Of a stretch of DNA of 64,000 bases, positions 9,236-18,696 are shown piece by piece. The position numbers and the translations under genes were made by a program. This DNA is from G965279355 sp965279355 (GTDB lineage Bacteria > Pseudomonadota > Alphaproteobacteria > CACIAM-22H2). The stretch spans positions 124,001-188,000 of the forward strand of contig OZ257155.1 in the NCBI GenBank assembly GCA_965279355.1. The letters run 5' to 3'. The notes below the pieces were generated by a model. That model saw nothing but the letters and a program-made list of their open reading frames with translations, did not search any database and had not been told where the DNA came from. How positions within the stretch are numbered: position 1 is the first letter of the stretch; every line of letters starts with the position of its first letter.

Positions 9236-10204
9236 TTATTGCGGCTCGATGTTGGCGGCACGGAGGATCGACGTCCACTTCTCGATTTCGGCATTGAGAT
9301 GCGCGGCGGTGCTTTGCGGCGTGCCGGGGAAGGGGTCGGCGCCGGTCCGGGCGAGGAAGGCCTTGGTCTCTGGCATGTTGGTGATTTCGTTGATCCAGCC
9401 GACGAGTTTGCCGGTGATCGCATCCGGCATGCCGGGCGGACCGAAGAAGGCCCACCAGGGCGCCAGATCGAAACCGGGCAGGCCCGCTTCGCGCATGCCG
9501 GGGATTTCCGGCGCCCACGATGTGCGTTCTGCCGTGGTGACGGCCAGCGCGCGGAACTGTCCGGACCGCGCGCGCTCAAGGCTGAACACCGCGTCGATGA
9601 AGATGAAATCGATCAGGCCGCCGTGCAGATCGTTCACCGCATCCTGGGTCGCCTTATAGGGGACCTGCAGCACGTTAAGACCTGCAATTTTCTTGTAGAG
9701 CTCGCCGGCGGCTGTGTTGGTGGGGCTGGTGGCGCCGAAGTTCGCGTTGGGCTTGGCCTTAAGAAAGGTCGTGAGTTCGGCGATACTGGTCGCCGGCGTG
9801 CGCTTGGGGTCGACCACCATGATGAAGGCGAGCTTTGCGTAGGTCGTGACCGGCGTGAAATCCTTCACCGGATCGTAAGGCAGCTTTTTCAGCAGGACGA
9901 TATTGGCGGCATGGCTGCCATTGGCGCCGGTCGAGAGCAGCGTGTAGCCGTCAGGGCGGGCTCGGGCGACGGCTTCCGAGGCGATCGAGCCCAACGCACC
10001 CGGGCGATTTTCAATCACCACCGGCTTTCCGGCCTTGGCGGAGAGACGCTCCGTAAAATAGCGGGTGAGAATATCCGCGCCGGTGCCGGCCGGAAATCCG
10101 ACGAGCACGCGGATGTCGCGCTGCGGATAGTCCTGCGCAAAGCCGGGCGCCGCGGCAAGCGCGCTCGCCAGAATCGTGACGCTTAGCAACAGCAAACGAA
10201 GCAT
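9236..10204 (-). CDS. Bug-type tripartite tricarboxylate transporter binding protein
   Basis: A 322-residue periplasmic binding protein with a Sec signal peptide cleaved after about residue 23 (APGFA-QDYPQ). YPQRDIRVLVGFPAGTGADI and VVIENRPGALGSIA are the conserved ligand-loop segments of the Bug/TctC family, which bind carboxylates such as tricarboxylates, aromatic acids or nicotinate. No TctA or TctB genes adjoin it, so like most Bug proteins it is an orphan that may use a shared permease or act in sensing. It probably forms an operon with the GMC oxidoreductase downstream. Confidence 0.93.
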   Translation of the reverse strand: MLRLLLLSVTILASALAAAPGFAQDYPQRDIRVLVGFPAGTGADILTRYFTERLSAKAGKPVVIENRPGALGSIASEAVARARPDGYTLLSTGANGSHAANIVLLKKLPYDPVKDFTPVTTYAKLAFIMVVDPKRTPATSIAELTTFLKAKPNANFGATSPTNTAAGELYKKIAGLNVLQVPYKATQDAVNDLHGGLIDFIFIDAVFSLERARSGQFRALAVTTAERTSWAPEIPGMREAGLPGFDLAPWWAFFGPPGMPDAITGKLVGWINEITNMPETKAFLARTGADPFPGTPQSTAAHLNAEIEKWTSILRAANIEPQ

Positions 10205-10358
10205 GGTTTCCCCCTGTTTCCGGCCCGAGATTCCTGCGGGTCTGATTCTTCGGGATGTATTCTACCGGCTTTGCGCCGCGCGCCTAGGCTTGTCAGGCGA
10301 AGTGGGACCACTATAAGAGAGCGCGGTCCGGCCGAGTCCGGACGTTACGGAGTGCGCG

Positions 10359-10631
10359 ATGACGGCGAATGTTGTGGTGGTTCTGACGGGACTGATGGCG
10401 GTGGTGCTGGCGTTTATTCAGCTCTATCCCGTCCTGCTTTACGGATTTAAGGACGAAAAAGACGTCCCGGACCATGGGAAGCGTTTTCCGCGCGCTCGCG
10501 TCACCCAACCCAAGAACTTCTGGATGCACGTCCTGTTTCTGTCGGTCTGGCTCGCGATCGGGATCTATTTCGTCGGTTACGGCGCCGGCGTGTTTCCCGA
10601 GGTCAATCTCGACTTCGGCACCTCCCAGTAA
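10359..10631 (+). CDS. small two-helix membrane protein of unknown function
   Basis: A 90-residue protein with two clear hydrophobic helices, about residues 5-29 and 56-78, separated by a charged loop rich in Lys, Asp and Pro. The family was not recognised. It stands alone between a Bug gene on the opposite strand and the TAXI gene downstream. The ATG at 10359 lies in a region with weak ribosome-binding potential (ACGGAGTGCGCG). It is probably an inner-membrane protein. Confidence 0.65.
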   Translation: MTANVVVVLTGLMAVVLAFIQLYPVLLYGFKDEKDVPDHGKRFPRARVTQPKNFWMHVLFLSVWLAIGIYFVGYGAGVFPEVNLDFGTSQ

Positions 10632-10762
10632 CCGACCTGATGCCAATAGCAGCGCTCCGGTAACACTCGCGTGACGCCGGGTGGACTTTTCCGTCCGTCC
10701 CCCGCTATAGTCTGAAAAACCCCGGAAAACCGGGTGTTTCCGTCTTTTCTCGGGAGGATTTC

Positions 10763-11731
10763 ATGCACCGTATTCTGAAGGCAGCCACTGTTCTCGCGGC
10801 ACTCGCCGTCGCTCTGCCGGCGTCGGCCCAGCAGGCGAAAAACCTGTCCATCGTTACCGGCGGCACCGGCGGCGTCTATTACCCGCTCGGCGGCGGTCTT
10901 GCCAATCTGCTCAGCAAGTACGTGCCGGGCTGGCAGGCAACGGCCGAAGTCACCGGCGGTTCGGTCGACAACCTCAAGCTTATCGGTTCGCAGCGCGCCG
11001 ATATCGCTTTCACCATGGCCGATGCCAGCCTCGACGCCAGCCGTGGCGAGGACAAGTTCAAGGGTGCAGCCGTCAATCACATGACGCTGGCCGTGCTCTA
11101 TCCGAACAACATGCATGTCGTAACCGTCGAGGGCTCCGGCATCACGAAGATGTCCGACCTCAAGGGCAAGCGCGTTTCGACGGGTTCGCCCGGCAGCGCC
11201 ACCGAAGTAATGGCGTTCCGCGTCATCGAGGCCGCCGGCCTCGACAAGGACAAGGATATGCGCCGCGAGCGTCTTGGCGTCGCTGAGTCGACCAATGCCA
11301 TCAAGGACAAGAAGATCGACGCGTACTTCTGGGTCGGCGGTTTGCCGACCGCCGCGGTCACCGATCTCGGCGCCTCGCCCGGCACAAAGCTCGTGATGGT
11401 CGATCACGCCGACGTCGTCGCGAAGATGAACCAGAAGTACGGCCCGCTTTATTCGCAGGCCAAGATCCCGTCCGGCACCTATCCCGGCCAGGGAAAGGAC
11501 AACACGATTGCTGCCGTGTGGAACATCCTGGTGGTGAACTCGGCGATGTCTGACGATGTCGCCTACAACATCACCAAGACCATTTTCGAGAAGCGCGACG
11601 AATGGGCCACCGTCCATGCCGAAGCGAAGAACGTGAAGATGGAAAACCAGGTCGCTGCCAACTCGCCGGTGAAGTTCCACCCCGGCGCGTTGCGCTACTA
11701 CACCGAAAAGGGCATCAAGGTGATGAACTGA
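10763..11731 (+). CDS. TAXI-family TRAP transporter solute-binding protein
   Basis: A 322-residue periplasmic protein with a signal peptide ending at about residue 22 (ALPASA-QQAKN). SIVTGGTGGVYYPLGGG is the hallmark opening of the TAXI family, and KGKRVSTGSPGSATEVMA is its second conserved loop. TAXI proteins deliver dicarboxylates or glutamate-like ligands to fused TRAP permeases. The matching fused permease is probably the gene at 15829, five genes downstream, with a complete DctPQM system in between. A strong ribosome site (GGGAGGATTTC) precedes the ATG, and a factor-independent terminator follows the gene. Confidence 0.93.
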   Translation: MHRILKAATVLAALAVALPASAQQAKNLSIVTGGTGGVYYPLGGGLANLLSKYVPGWQATAEVTGGSVDNLKLIGSQRADIAFTMADASLDASRGEDKFKGAAVNHMTLAVLYPNNMHVVTVEGSGITKMSDLKGKRVSTGSPGSATEVMAFRVIEAAGLDKDKDMRRERLGVAESTNAIKDKKIDAYFWVGGLPTAAVTDLGASPGTKLVMVDHADVVAKMNQKYGPLYSQAKIPSGTYPGQGKDNTIAAVWNILVVNSAMSDDVAYNITKTIFEKRDEWATVHAEAKNVKMENQVAANSPVKFHPGALRYYTEKGIKVMN

Positions 11732-11775
11732 TTTCAGCTCCGAACCGATTTCAGATTAGGGGCTGACCCAGGCAG

Positions 11776-11810
11776 AGCCCCGCTTCGGGAAACCGGAGCG
11801 GGGCTTTTTT
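11776..11810 (+). terminator. rho-independent terminator after the TAXI gene
   Basis: A 13-base stem (11776-11788 with 11793-11805, one G-U pair) has a GAAA loop and is followed by six T residues. It separates the TAXI binding-protein gene from the DctP gene, so the rest of the cluster probably has its own promoter in 11811-11909. Confidence 0.9.
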
Positions 11811-11909
11811 CTGTCCGGGCAATGCACTCGCCAAGTGGGGAGCCGCCCATTATAGTGGCGGCCGGATCGCGTCAAAGCGCGGCCAGGGTTCACCAGGGAG
11901 GAAAAAACC

Positions 11910-12890
11910 ATGTTCGCTAGATTTGCGCTCGCCGCGGCCGTTGCCGTGTTCACCTTCAGCAGCGCGCACGCCGAAGACGTGCTGAGCGCCACCACGGCGC
12001 TTCCAAAGAATCTCACCAATTCAGTCAACTTCCTGAAATGGGTCGATCGCGTGAACGCGGCCGGCAAGGGCGTTGTGCGGATCGATTATCGCGGCGGGCC
12101 GGAAGCGATCCCGACCTTCGAGCAGGGTGGTGCGGTCCGCAACGGCGTGGTCGACATGGTCCACACCCCCTCCAACTACTACGGCGGCCAGGTGCCGGAG
12201 ACTGACGCGCTGGTGGCCGGCAATCGCTCACCGGAAGAGACCCGGAAGAACGGCGGCTTCGATCTGCTGAATCAGATTCACCAGAAGAAGATGAACGTCT
12301 TCCTGCTCGGCAACTTCGAGGCGCTGCAGGATTTTCACATCTATCTGCGCCAGCCGCCGAAGTTCAAGCCGGACGGCATGATCGATCTCGCGGGCGTGAA
12401 GCTGCGCGGCACGCCGATCTATCGCGAGTTCTTCATCGCCCTGGGCGCCACCTTCATCAACATGGCCCCGGGTGAAGTCTATACGGCACTCGAGCGCGGC
12501 GCGGTCGACGGTGCCGGCTGGCCGCGGATCGGCCTGATGGACGCGAACTGGGACAAGTTCCTGAAGTATCGTGTCGATCCCGGCTTCTACTCGGTCGACC
12601 TCGCGGTGCTGGTCAATCTCGACAAGTGGAAGAAGCTGTCGCAGCCGTCGCGCGATCTGCTGCAGAAGATGGCAATGGAGTTTGAGATCCAGAGCATCAA
12701 AGACAACGTCGAAAAGGCGAAGCTTGAGGATGCGGAGCTCGCCAAGCGCGGTGTGCAGTTCGTCGCCATGCAGCCGGCCGCCGCGAAGAAGTTCCTCGAC
12801 GACGGCTACAGGCTGGCCTGGGAGCGCATGAAGGGCCGCGACCCGTCGAATGCGGATGCCCTGCGGGAAAAATTCTACAAGGCTCAGTAA
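11910..12890 (+). CDS. dctP: TRAP transporter solute-binding protein, DctP family
   Basis: A 326-residue periplasmic protein with a signal peptide of about 21 residues (SSAHA-EDVLS). It has the DctP fold pattern, including GVKLRGTPIYREFFIALGA, where the conserved arginine binds the ligand carboxylate, and EVYTALERGAVDGAGWPRI. It captures an organic acid for the DctQM permease encoded immediately downstream. The start follows AGGGAGGAAAAAACC, a strong ribosome site. The next gene begins 36 bases on, so dctP, dctQ, dctM and the luciferase-like gene form one operon. Confidence 0.93.
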   Translation: MFARFALAAAVAVFTFSSAHAEDVLSATTALPKNLTNSVNFLKWVDRVNAAGKGVVRIDYRGGPEAIPTFEQGGAVRNGVVDMVHTPSNYYGGQVPETDALVAGNRSPEETRKNGGFDLLNQIHQKKMNVFLLGNFEALQDFHIYLRQPPKFKPDGMIDLAGVKLRGTPIYREFFIALGATFINMAPGEVYTALERGAVDGAGWPRIGLMDANWDKFLKYRVDPGFYSVDLAVLVNLDKWKKLSQPSRDLLQKMAMEFEIQSIKDNVEKAKLEDAELAKRGVQFVAMQPAAAKKFLDDGYRLAWERMKGRDPSNADALREKFYKAQ

Positions 12891-12926
12891 CGGCGTCCGG
12901 CGGGCGGTGGGGAGAGGGATCAGCGC

Positions 12927-13430
12927 TTGCGAGCACTCGCCACCGCCTATGTCCGGCTGCTGAACGCATTGGCGATGGTCTCGGGGGCACTCCTCGGGAT
13001 CATGACCCTGGCCGTGATTGTCGATGTGATCGTGCGGAATATCGGCTTCCGCCCGCCGCCGCACACCTCGGCCTTCGTCGAGTACAGTCTGCTCTACATA
13101 ACCCTGCTGGCCTCGCCGTGGCTGCTGAGACACAAGGGCCATGTCTATATCGAGGTGGTGCTGAACTTCGTCAGCCCACGCGTTCGTCGGGTCTGTGCCG
13201 TTCTCACCTACGTGCTCTGCCTCGTCGCCTGTCTCGTCCTTTTCTACTACTCGGCCGATCTGACGATTGTGTCCTGGCAGCGCGGCGAGATGGATATCCG
13301 GTCCTACGACATGCCCCGCTGGATGCTGTTCGCCTGCATGCCGGTGTCGTTTTTGCTGATGGCGATCGAGTTCGCGCGTTTCCTGTTGGGCTACGACACG
13401 CTCTACGGCGATAGGCCCGTGGTTCACTGA
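12927..13430 (+). CDS. dctQ: TRAP transporter small permease subunit DctQ
   Basis: A 167-residue four-helix membrane protein. It has GIMTLAVIVDVIVRNIGF in the first helix region and SPWLLRHKGHVYIEVVLN, typical DctQ segments. It forms the small membrane subunit with DctM. The start is TTG at 12927, preceded by GGGAGAGG at a normal distance; no ATG gives a full first helix. The gene lies 36 bases after dctP and three bases before dctM. Confidence 0.9.
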   Translation: MRALATAYVRLLNALAMVSGALLGIMTLAVIVDVIVRNIGFRPPPHTSAFVEYSLLYITLLASPWLLRHKGHVYIEVVLNFVSPRVRRVCAVLTYVLCLVACLVLFYYSADLTIVSWQRGEMDIRSYDMPRWMLFACMPVSFLLMAIEFARFLLGYDTLYGDRPVVH

Positions 13431-13433
13431 ACC

Positions 13434-14753
13434 ATGCACTGGCTCGCTAGCACCACGATTTTGCTGGGGATGGCCTGCGGGCTGATGGGCCTCGGCCTTC
13501 CGGTGGCCTTTGCATTCCTCGTCACCGACCTGATTGGCGTCTATATCTTCCTCGGCGGTGAACGCGGGATCACGCAGCTGATCAGCAACGCTCTGAGCTC
13601 GGTCACCACGTTCACCCTGATCCCGGTTCCGCTTTTCCTGCTGATGGGCGAGCTGTTCTTCCATACCGGCATTGCCATCCGGGTCTTCGACGCGCTGGAT
13701 AAATGCCTCGGCCGCGTGCCGGGGCGCCTGTCGTTCCTCACCGTTGGCGGCGGTACGCTCTTCGCGGCGCTATCGGGATCGAGCATCGCCAACACGGCAA
13801 TGATGGGGTCGATGATGGTCCCCGAGATGACCCGCCGGGGCTACAAGCCGGTCATGTCGATCGGCGCCATCATGGGCACCGGGGGGCTCGCCATTCTGAT
13901 TCCGCCCTCCGCGCTGGCGGTTCTGCTGGGCAGCCTCGCCAAGGTCGATATCGGTGCGCTGCTGATCGCTGGGGTCATTCCGGGACTTCTGCTCGCATTC
14001 CTGTACGGCGTGCTGATCTACGGCATCACGTACTACGACCCTGACGCAGCGCCGACCTACGACATTCCGGTTCCGACGGCCGGGGAGATCGTCCGCGCGA
14101 TCGTCGTCGATGTCCTGCCGATGGGGCTGATCGTCTTTCTGGTGATCGGCCTGATTCTACTCGGCTGGGCGACACCGTCGGAATCCGCGGCCTTCGGCGT
14201 CGGCGGCGTGGTGCTTCTGGCGCTGGCCTTCCGCAAGCTGACCTGGGTGGCCCTCGTCAGATCGCTTGAGGGAACGCTGCGGGTGACCGTGATGACGTTT
14301 CTCATCATCCTGGCATCGTCGACATTCAGCCAGATTCTGGCTTTTTCCGGCGCCAGCAGCGGCATGATCGCCTGGGCCACGCATCTGGAGATGCCGTCCT
14401 GGGTGGCGCTACTGGTGATGTTCGGGATCATCCTTTTTCTCGGCTGCTTCATGGAGCAGCTGTCGATCATGCTGCTGACGGTGCCGATCTTTTTCCCACT
14501 GGCGCAGGTCTACGGGATGGACCCGGTGTGGCTGGCGATCATCGTGATGATGGGCCTTGAGATCGGCCTCACCACGCCGCCGTTTGGATTACTGCTGTTC
14601 ATCATGCAGGGCGTGACGCCGCCGGGGACGACGTTCGCGACGATCTGCTGGGCGGCGGCCCCCTTTATCGGGTTGACCATTTTTGTCACGATCCTGATCA
14701 TGATTTTTCCGCAGATCGCCCTCTGGCTCCCGAGCCTGATTGCCGCGCCATGA
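13434..14753 (+). CDS. dctM: TRAP transporter large permease subunit DctM
   Basis: A 439-residue polytopic protein with about 12 hydrophobic helices. It shows DctM motifs including SGSSIANTAMMGSMMVPEM, GAIMGTGGLAILIPPSALA and the late TTPPFGLLLFIMQG segment. It is the sodium-driven transport subunit that works with DctP and DctQ. Its stop overlaps the start of the luciferase-like gene by four bases (ATGA), so translation of the transporter and the oxidoreductase is coupled. Confidence 0.94.
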   Translation: MHWLASTTILLGMACGLMGLGLPVAFAFLVTDLIGVYIFLGGERGITQLISNALSSVTTFTLIPVPLFLLMGELFFHTGIAIRVFDALDKCLGRVPGRLSFLTVGGGTLFAALSGSSIANTAMMGSMMVPEMTRRGYKPVMSIGAIMGTGGLAILIPPSALAVLLGSLAKVDIGALLIAGVIPGLLLAFLYGVLIYGITYYDPDAAPTYDIPVPTAGEIVRAIVVDVLPMGLIVFLVIGLILLGWATPSESAAFGVGGVVLLALAFRKLTWVALVRSLEGTLRVTVMTFLIILASSTFSQILAFSGASSGMIAWATHLEMPSWVALLVMFGIILFLGCFMEQLSIMLLTVPIFFPLAQVYGMDPVWLAIIVMMGLEIGLTTPPFGLLLFIMQGVTPPGTTFATICWAAAPFIGLTIFVTILIMIFPQIALWLPSLIAAP

Positions 14754-15766
14754 AGATCTCGCTGTTTTCCGTCCAGGATCACTACCCCGACCGCGCCCGC
14801 ACCGTCCCGCAGCTCTATGAGGAGGTGCTGGCGCAGACGGAACTGGGGGAGGCCCTCGGCTACGAGGCGTTCTTTTCCGCCGAGCACCATTTCCATCCCT
14901 ATGGCGCGGTGCCGAACCCGGCGTTGATGCTGACCGCCATCGCGCAGCGAACGAAACGCCTGCGCATCGGCACTGGCATCGCCAACCTGACCTTCCATAA
15001 CCCGCTGACAGCCGCCGAGACTTACGCAATGGTCGACGTGCTGTCGGATGGGCGTCTCGTGCTCGGCGTCGGCTCCGGTTATCTGAAGCACGAACTCGAC
15101 GGCTATCGCATCGCGCCTGACGAGAAACGCGCCCGGTTCGATGAGAACTTCGCGCTGCTGCGCCGTTTGCTGGCCGGTGAGCGGGTGACGTTCAAGGGCC
15201 GCTTCAACGAGATCGACGGTGTGGAGATCAACGTGCTGCCGCGTCAAAAGCCGGTGCCGATCTATCTGGCGGTGCTGCGTAAGGAAGCGGCCTACGAAGT
15301 TGGCAGGAAGGGGGAGGCGCTGATGTCGGTGCCCTACGCCTCGCTGGAGAAATTCGACGAGGTCGCGGAGCTGATGTCGGAATACCGGCGGGGCCGCGCG
15401 GAAGTAGGGCAGGGCGTTCCGGTCTTTCCCACAGGCGACAACATCCTCTGCTTTCATACTTTCGTTGCTGAGACCGACGCCGAAGCTCGCCGCCAGGCCG
15501 AAGCCGCGTTCGATCGCTACGTGGCGACCCGGCTCTACGCCAAACGGGCCGTCTACGACGACATCATGCGCAGCGGCCTGAGCCTCATGGGGTCCGTCGA
15601 CAGCGTGACGAAAAAGATGATCGCGCTGGCCGAAATGGGTGTGCAGCACATCATGACGCTGCAGGACTTCGGCGGCCTACCCCCCCAGACCGTCCGTCGC
15701 TCCATGCGGCTGCTGGCGGAAGAGGTGCTGCCGCGGGTGCAGAAGGCGACAGGCGTGCGGGTATAG
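14750..15766 (+). CDS. luciferase-like (LLM class) flavin-dependent monooxygenase
   Basis: A 338-residue bacterial-luciferase-type TIM barrel. FFSAEHHFHPYGAVPNPALM, RIGTGIANLTFHNPL and RLVLGVGSGYLKHEL are the family's flavin and barrel signatures. These enzymes use FMNH2 or F420 to oxygenate aldehydes, sulfonates, nitriloacetate-like chelators and other compounds. It overlaps dctM by four bases and belongs to the TRAP operon, so the imported acid is probably its substrate. FMN-dependent chemistry is more likely than F420, but this is inference. Confidence 0.9.
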   Translation: MKISLFSVQDHYPDRARTVPQLYEEVLAQTELGEALGYEAFFSAEHHFHPYGAVPNPALMLTAIAQRTKRLRIGTGIANLTFHNPLTAAETYAMVDVLSDGRLVLGVGSGYLKHELDGYRIAPDEKRARFDENFALLRRLLAGERVTFKGRFNEIDGVEINVLPRQKPVPIYLAVLRKEAAYEVGRKGEALMSVPYASLEKFDEVAELMSEYRRGRAEVGQGVPVFPTGDNILCFHTFVAETDAEARRQAEAAFDRYVATRLYAKRAVYDDIMRSGLSLMGSVDSVTKKMIALAEMGVQHIMTLQDFGGLPPQTVRRSMRLLAEEVLPRVQKATGVRV

Positions 15767-15828
15767 GGATTCGCCCTCTCTCGTTCTCGGGAGGAACAAA
15801 GGTATAGTGGCCGAAACTTGGGGGATGG

Positions 15829-17829
15829 ATGGCTGAAGTCACAGGGACGCCGGAGATCAGCGCGGAAGCGTTGAAAAAGGCCGAGGAGTTCGTCGAGCAG
15901 GACGAGGGCGCCACCAACCGGTTCCATGGCTGGCTGGGGCCGGCGATTGCCGTACTGGCGATCGCCATGACGATTTTTCACCTTTATGCGGCCTATGACA
16001 TCGTCGCAGCGCAGGTGTTGCGGCCCGTGCATGTCGGCTTCGTGCTGATGCTGAGCTTCCTGCTGTTCCCGATCGCGCGCCGCTATCGCCACCGGTTGAT
16101 GCCGTGGGACCTGCTGCTCGCTGCCGCGTCCATTTTGGTCATCTACTACATGATCGATGGTGGCGACGATCTGATGGATCGCAACACGCTGCCCAGCAAC
16201 CTCGACACCTGGATGGGTGCCATCTTCCTGGTGCTGCTGCTGGAGGCGACGCGGCGCACCAGCGGCTGGATCATGCCCTTCGTCGCGATCTGCTTCATTG
16301 CCTACGCGCTGTATGGGCCTTATCTGCCGTCGCCGTGGACGCATCGCGGCTATCCGCTCGACCGCATGGTCGGCCATCTCTACATGACCCTCGAAGGCGT
16401 GTTCGGCGTGGCGGTGGACGTTTCTTCCAGTCTGATCGTGCTGTTCACCATTTTTGGCGCAGTGCTGCAATTCTCCGGCGCCGGCAAGTTCTTCATCGAT
16501 TTCTCATTCTCGGCCATGGGCGGCAAGCCGACCAGCGCCGGCCGCGCCATCGTGCTGTCCTCTTTCCTGCTGGGCGGCCCGTCGGGTTCGGGCGTCGCGA
16601 CGACGGTGACACTCGGCTCGGTGGCGACCCCGATGCTGCTCAAGGCCGGCTATGGCAAGAACGAGGCTGGCGGCCTGCTCGCGGCCGGCGGTATGGGCGC
16701 CATTCTCTCGCCGCCTGTGCTCGGCGCCGCGGCGTTCCTGATCGCCGAGTTTCTCAAGATCTCGTATCTCGACGTGATCTGGATGGCGCTCATCCCGACC
16801 TGCCTCTACTACCTGGCGCTGTTCGTCATGGTGGAGCTCGATGCTGGCAAGTTCGGCATCAGCCAGGTGACAATCGAGAAGCGGCAGAGCCTGTGGCTGC
16901 TGACCCGGCAGTATGGGTTCCACTTCACCTCGCTGATCTCCATCGTCGTGTTCATGCTGATGGGCTTCTCGCCGGTCCTGTCGGTGTTTTACGCAACGAT
17001 CCTGGCGGCCGTGGTGAGCTTCGTACGTCCCGACACGGCGCTATGGCCGCGCAAGCTGCTGGCCGCGATGGAGGCGGGTTCGGTCGGTGTGCTCGGTGTC
17101 GCCGCGACCTGCGCCTGTGCCGGCATCATCGTCGGCGTGGTGACCCTGACCGGCCTCGGCCTGAAGTTCAGCGCCATCGCCATTGCCTATGCCGGCGGCA
17201 GCCTGCTGCTCACCGCAATCTATACGTCCCTGGTCGTGTGGATCGTTGGCCTCGCGGTGCCGGTGACGGCGTCCTACATCATCTGCGCCGTGATCGCGGC
17301 ACCGGCGCTGATTCAGCTCGGCGTGCCGGACTACGCGGCGCATATGTTCATCTTCTATTATGCGGTCCTATCGGAAGTCTCGCCGCCGACGGCACTGTCG
17401 CCCTTCGCGGCGGCAGCCATCACCGGTGGCGATCCCTATGCGACGACGTTGCAGTCCTGGAAATACACACTGCCGGCCTTCCTGGTGCCGTTCGTGTTCG
17501 TCATGGACCCACTTGGCATTGGCCTGCTGCTCAAAACCCCGCCCGGCGGTTCGGTGTGGAGCATCGTCTACATCACCGCGACGACGGCCATCGGCATTAT
17601 GGCGCTGGCCGCCTGTGCGCAGGGCTGGCTGTTCGCGCGAACAGCGGCGATCAGCCGCACATTGCTGCTCGTCGGCGGCCTGTTCATGGTCTTCTCGACG
17701 CTGATGGAAGCGCTGTGGGAACTCGCTCTGCCGGGCCATCTCGCGTACACCGACGTAATCGGTGTGGTGCTGATCATCGCGGCGGCGGCGATGCAGTGGA
17801 TGCGGCGCATGCAGGCTAAACCGGCATGA
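15829..17829 (+). CDS. fused TRAP transporter permease (DctQ-DctM fusion, TAXI-associated)
   Basis: A 666-residue integral membrane protein. The first ~190 residues resemble the four-helix DctQ part and the rest the DctM part, with GPSGSGVATTVTLGSVATPM and LAAGGMGAILSPPVLGAAAF as the conserved transport hairpins and SEVSPPTALSPFAAAAITGG near the end. Fused permeases of this kind pair with TAXI binding proteins, so the partner is probably the gene at 10763. It starts 62 bases after the luciferase-like gene, next to a GGGG run, and overlaps the next gene by ATGA. Confidence 0.93.
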   Translation: MAEVTGTPEISAEALKKAEEFVEQDEGATNRFHGWLGPAIAVLAIAMTIFHLYAAYDIVAAQVLRPVHVGFVLMLSFLLFPIARRYRHRLMPWDLLLAAASILVIYYMIDGGDDLMDRNTLPSNLDTWMGAIFLVLLLEATRRTSGWIMPFVAICFIAYALYGPYLPSPWTHRGYPLDRMVGHLYMTLEGVFGVAVDVSSSLIVLFTIFGAVLQFSGAGKFFIDFSFSAMGGKPTSAGRAIVLSSFLLGGPSGSGVATTVTLGSVATPMLLKAGYGKNEAGGLLAAGGMGAILSPPVLGAAAFLIAEFLKISYLDVIWMALIPTCLYYLALFVMVELDAGKFGISQVTIEKRQSLWLLTRQYGFHFTSLISIVVFMLMGFSPVLSVFYATILAAVVSFVRPDTALWPRKLLAAMEAGSVGVLGVAATCACAGIIVGVVTLTGLGLKFSAIAIAYAGGSLLLTAIYTSLVVWIVGLAVPVTASYIICAVIAAPALIQLGVPDYAAHMFIFYYAVLSEVSPPTALSPFAAAAITGGDPYATTLQSWKYTLPAFLVPFVFVMDPLGIGLLLKTPPGGSVWSIVYITATTAIGIMALAACAQGWLFARTAAISRTLLLVGGLFMVFSTLMEALWELALPGHLAYTDVIGVVLIIAAAAMQWMRRMQAKPA

Positions 17830-18284
17830 ACCGTGCCCCTGTCCTTGATGAGGACCGCCGCTCAATTACCGCGTGGTTCAAGCATTGGGGTGAGCTGGTC
17901 GCGGCCGTCGACTACAAGCGGGCTCGGGCGCTCTACACGGAGGACGTCATCGCCTTCGGTTCGCTTGGCGCCATGATGACGTCGTGTGAGGCGCTGGAGA
18001 ACGAGCAGTGGCGCAAGGTCTGGCCGACGGTTGAAGGCTATCACCACGACCTGAAGGCGTTGGAAATCGTGGTGTCGCCGGACCGGCGGATGGCGATGGG
18101 CGCCACCTTCCTGCGCGGCACAGGCTTCCACAAGGACGGCTCGACCTTCGAGCGGGTGGGGCGCGTCACCGCGACCCTGATGCGCACCGATCTGAAATCG
18201 CCGTGGCTGGCCACGCACACGCATGTGTCGCTTGTGCCGGGGACGCCAGCGCCTTCGTATGGCAACCGGCCGTCGGCGCCTTAG
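17826..18284 (+). CDS. SnoaL/NTF2-like fold protein
   Basis: A 152-residue protein with the alpha+beta cone pattern of the SnoaL/NTF2 superfamily: an N-terminal helix followed by WGELVAAVDYKRARALYTED, a helix at MTSCEALENEQWRKVWPT, and strands ending in SPWLATHTHVSLVP. The superfamily includes isomerases, hydrolases and binding proteins, so the reaction cannot be named. Its start overlaps the TRAP permease stop by four bases. That coupling suggests it acts on, or senses, the transported compound. Confidence 0.8.
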   Translation: MNRAPVLDEDRRSITAWFKHWGELVAAVDYKRARALYTEDVIAFGSLGAMMTSCEALENEQWRKVWPTVEGYHHDLKALEIVVSPDRRMAMGATFLRGTGFHKDGSTFERVGRVTATLMRTDLKSPWLATHTHVSLVPGTPAPSYGNRPSAP

Positions 18285-18287
18285 GTC

Positions 18288-18437
18288 CTAAAGCATACTG
18301 ACAAAGTCGAGAACAGCGCCTGACATCCGGACGACCAACGTGCGATCCATCGAGAGGAAGAGGATCGGCACGATCGCGAGCGTGGCGGCGGCAACGAACA
18401 GATAGGCAGCGGTCTCGCGGTAATAGTGCAAGCTCAT
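18288..18437 (-). CDS. 49-residue single-helix membrane protein
   Basis: A short gene starting MSLHYYRETAAYLFVAAATL with one hydrophobic helix, about residues 10-29, and a second weakly hydrophobic end. AAAGGA lies at a suitable distance upstream of the ATG at 18437, which is why this start was chosen. It converges with the SnoaL-like gene, leaving three bases between the stops. The family was not recognised. Confidence 0.55.
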   Translation of the reverse strand: MSLHYYRETAAYLFVAAATLAIVPILFLSMDRTLVVRMSGAVLDFVSML

Positions 18438-18696
18438 GGCAGTCCTTTTACCGACGCTCGTTCGGCGCAGGGGCGCGTGGGAGGTCGGATGGTTACGCGG
18501 TGGCAGGTTATTTGGCGTAAGCGGGACGCCGGCTTTACCGATGCCTGAAGTTCGGTGCCGTTGACTCGGTTGGGCCGAGTTCAATTTCTTTAAGTGCGGT
18601 AGTTTTGCGCCACCGAAGACAGCTTAGCGAGCGGTATATTTTACGCAGGGGTGCTTGCAATCGGCCAAGGTGCTGCGCGTGCAGGCCTTATTGCGG

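Noticed and set aside
9205..9579. N-terminal extension of the GMC oxidoreductase frame
   Set aside because: The extra residues overlap the Bug gene, are low-complexity, and the flavin motif starts right after the ATG at 9204.
12228..13664. A long open frame antisense to dctP/dctQ
   Set aside because: It runs opposite genes with clear family signatures and is explained by GC-biased third positions.
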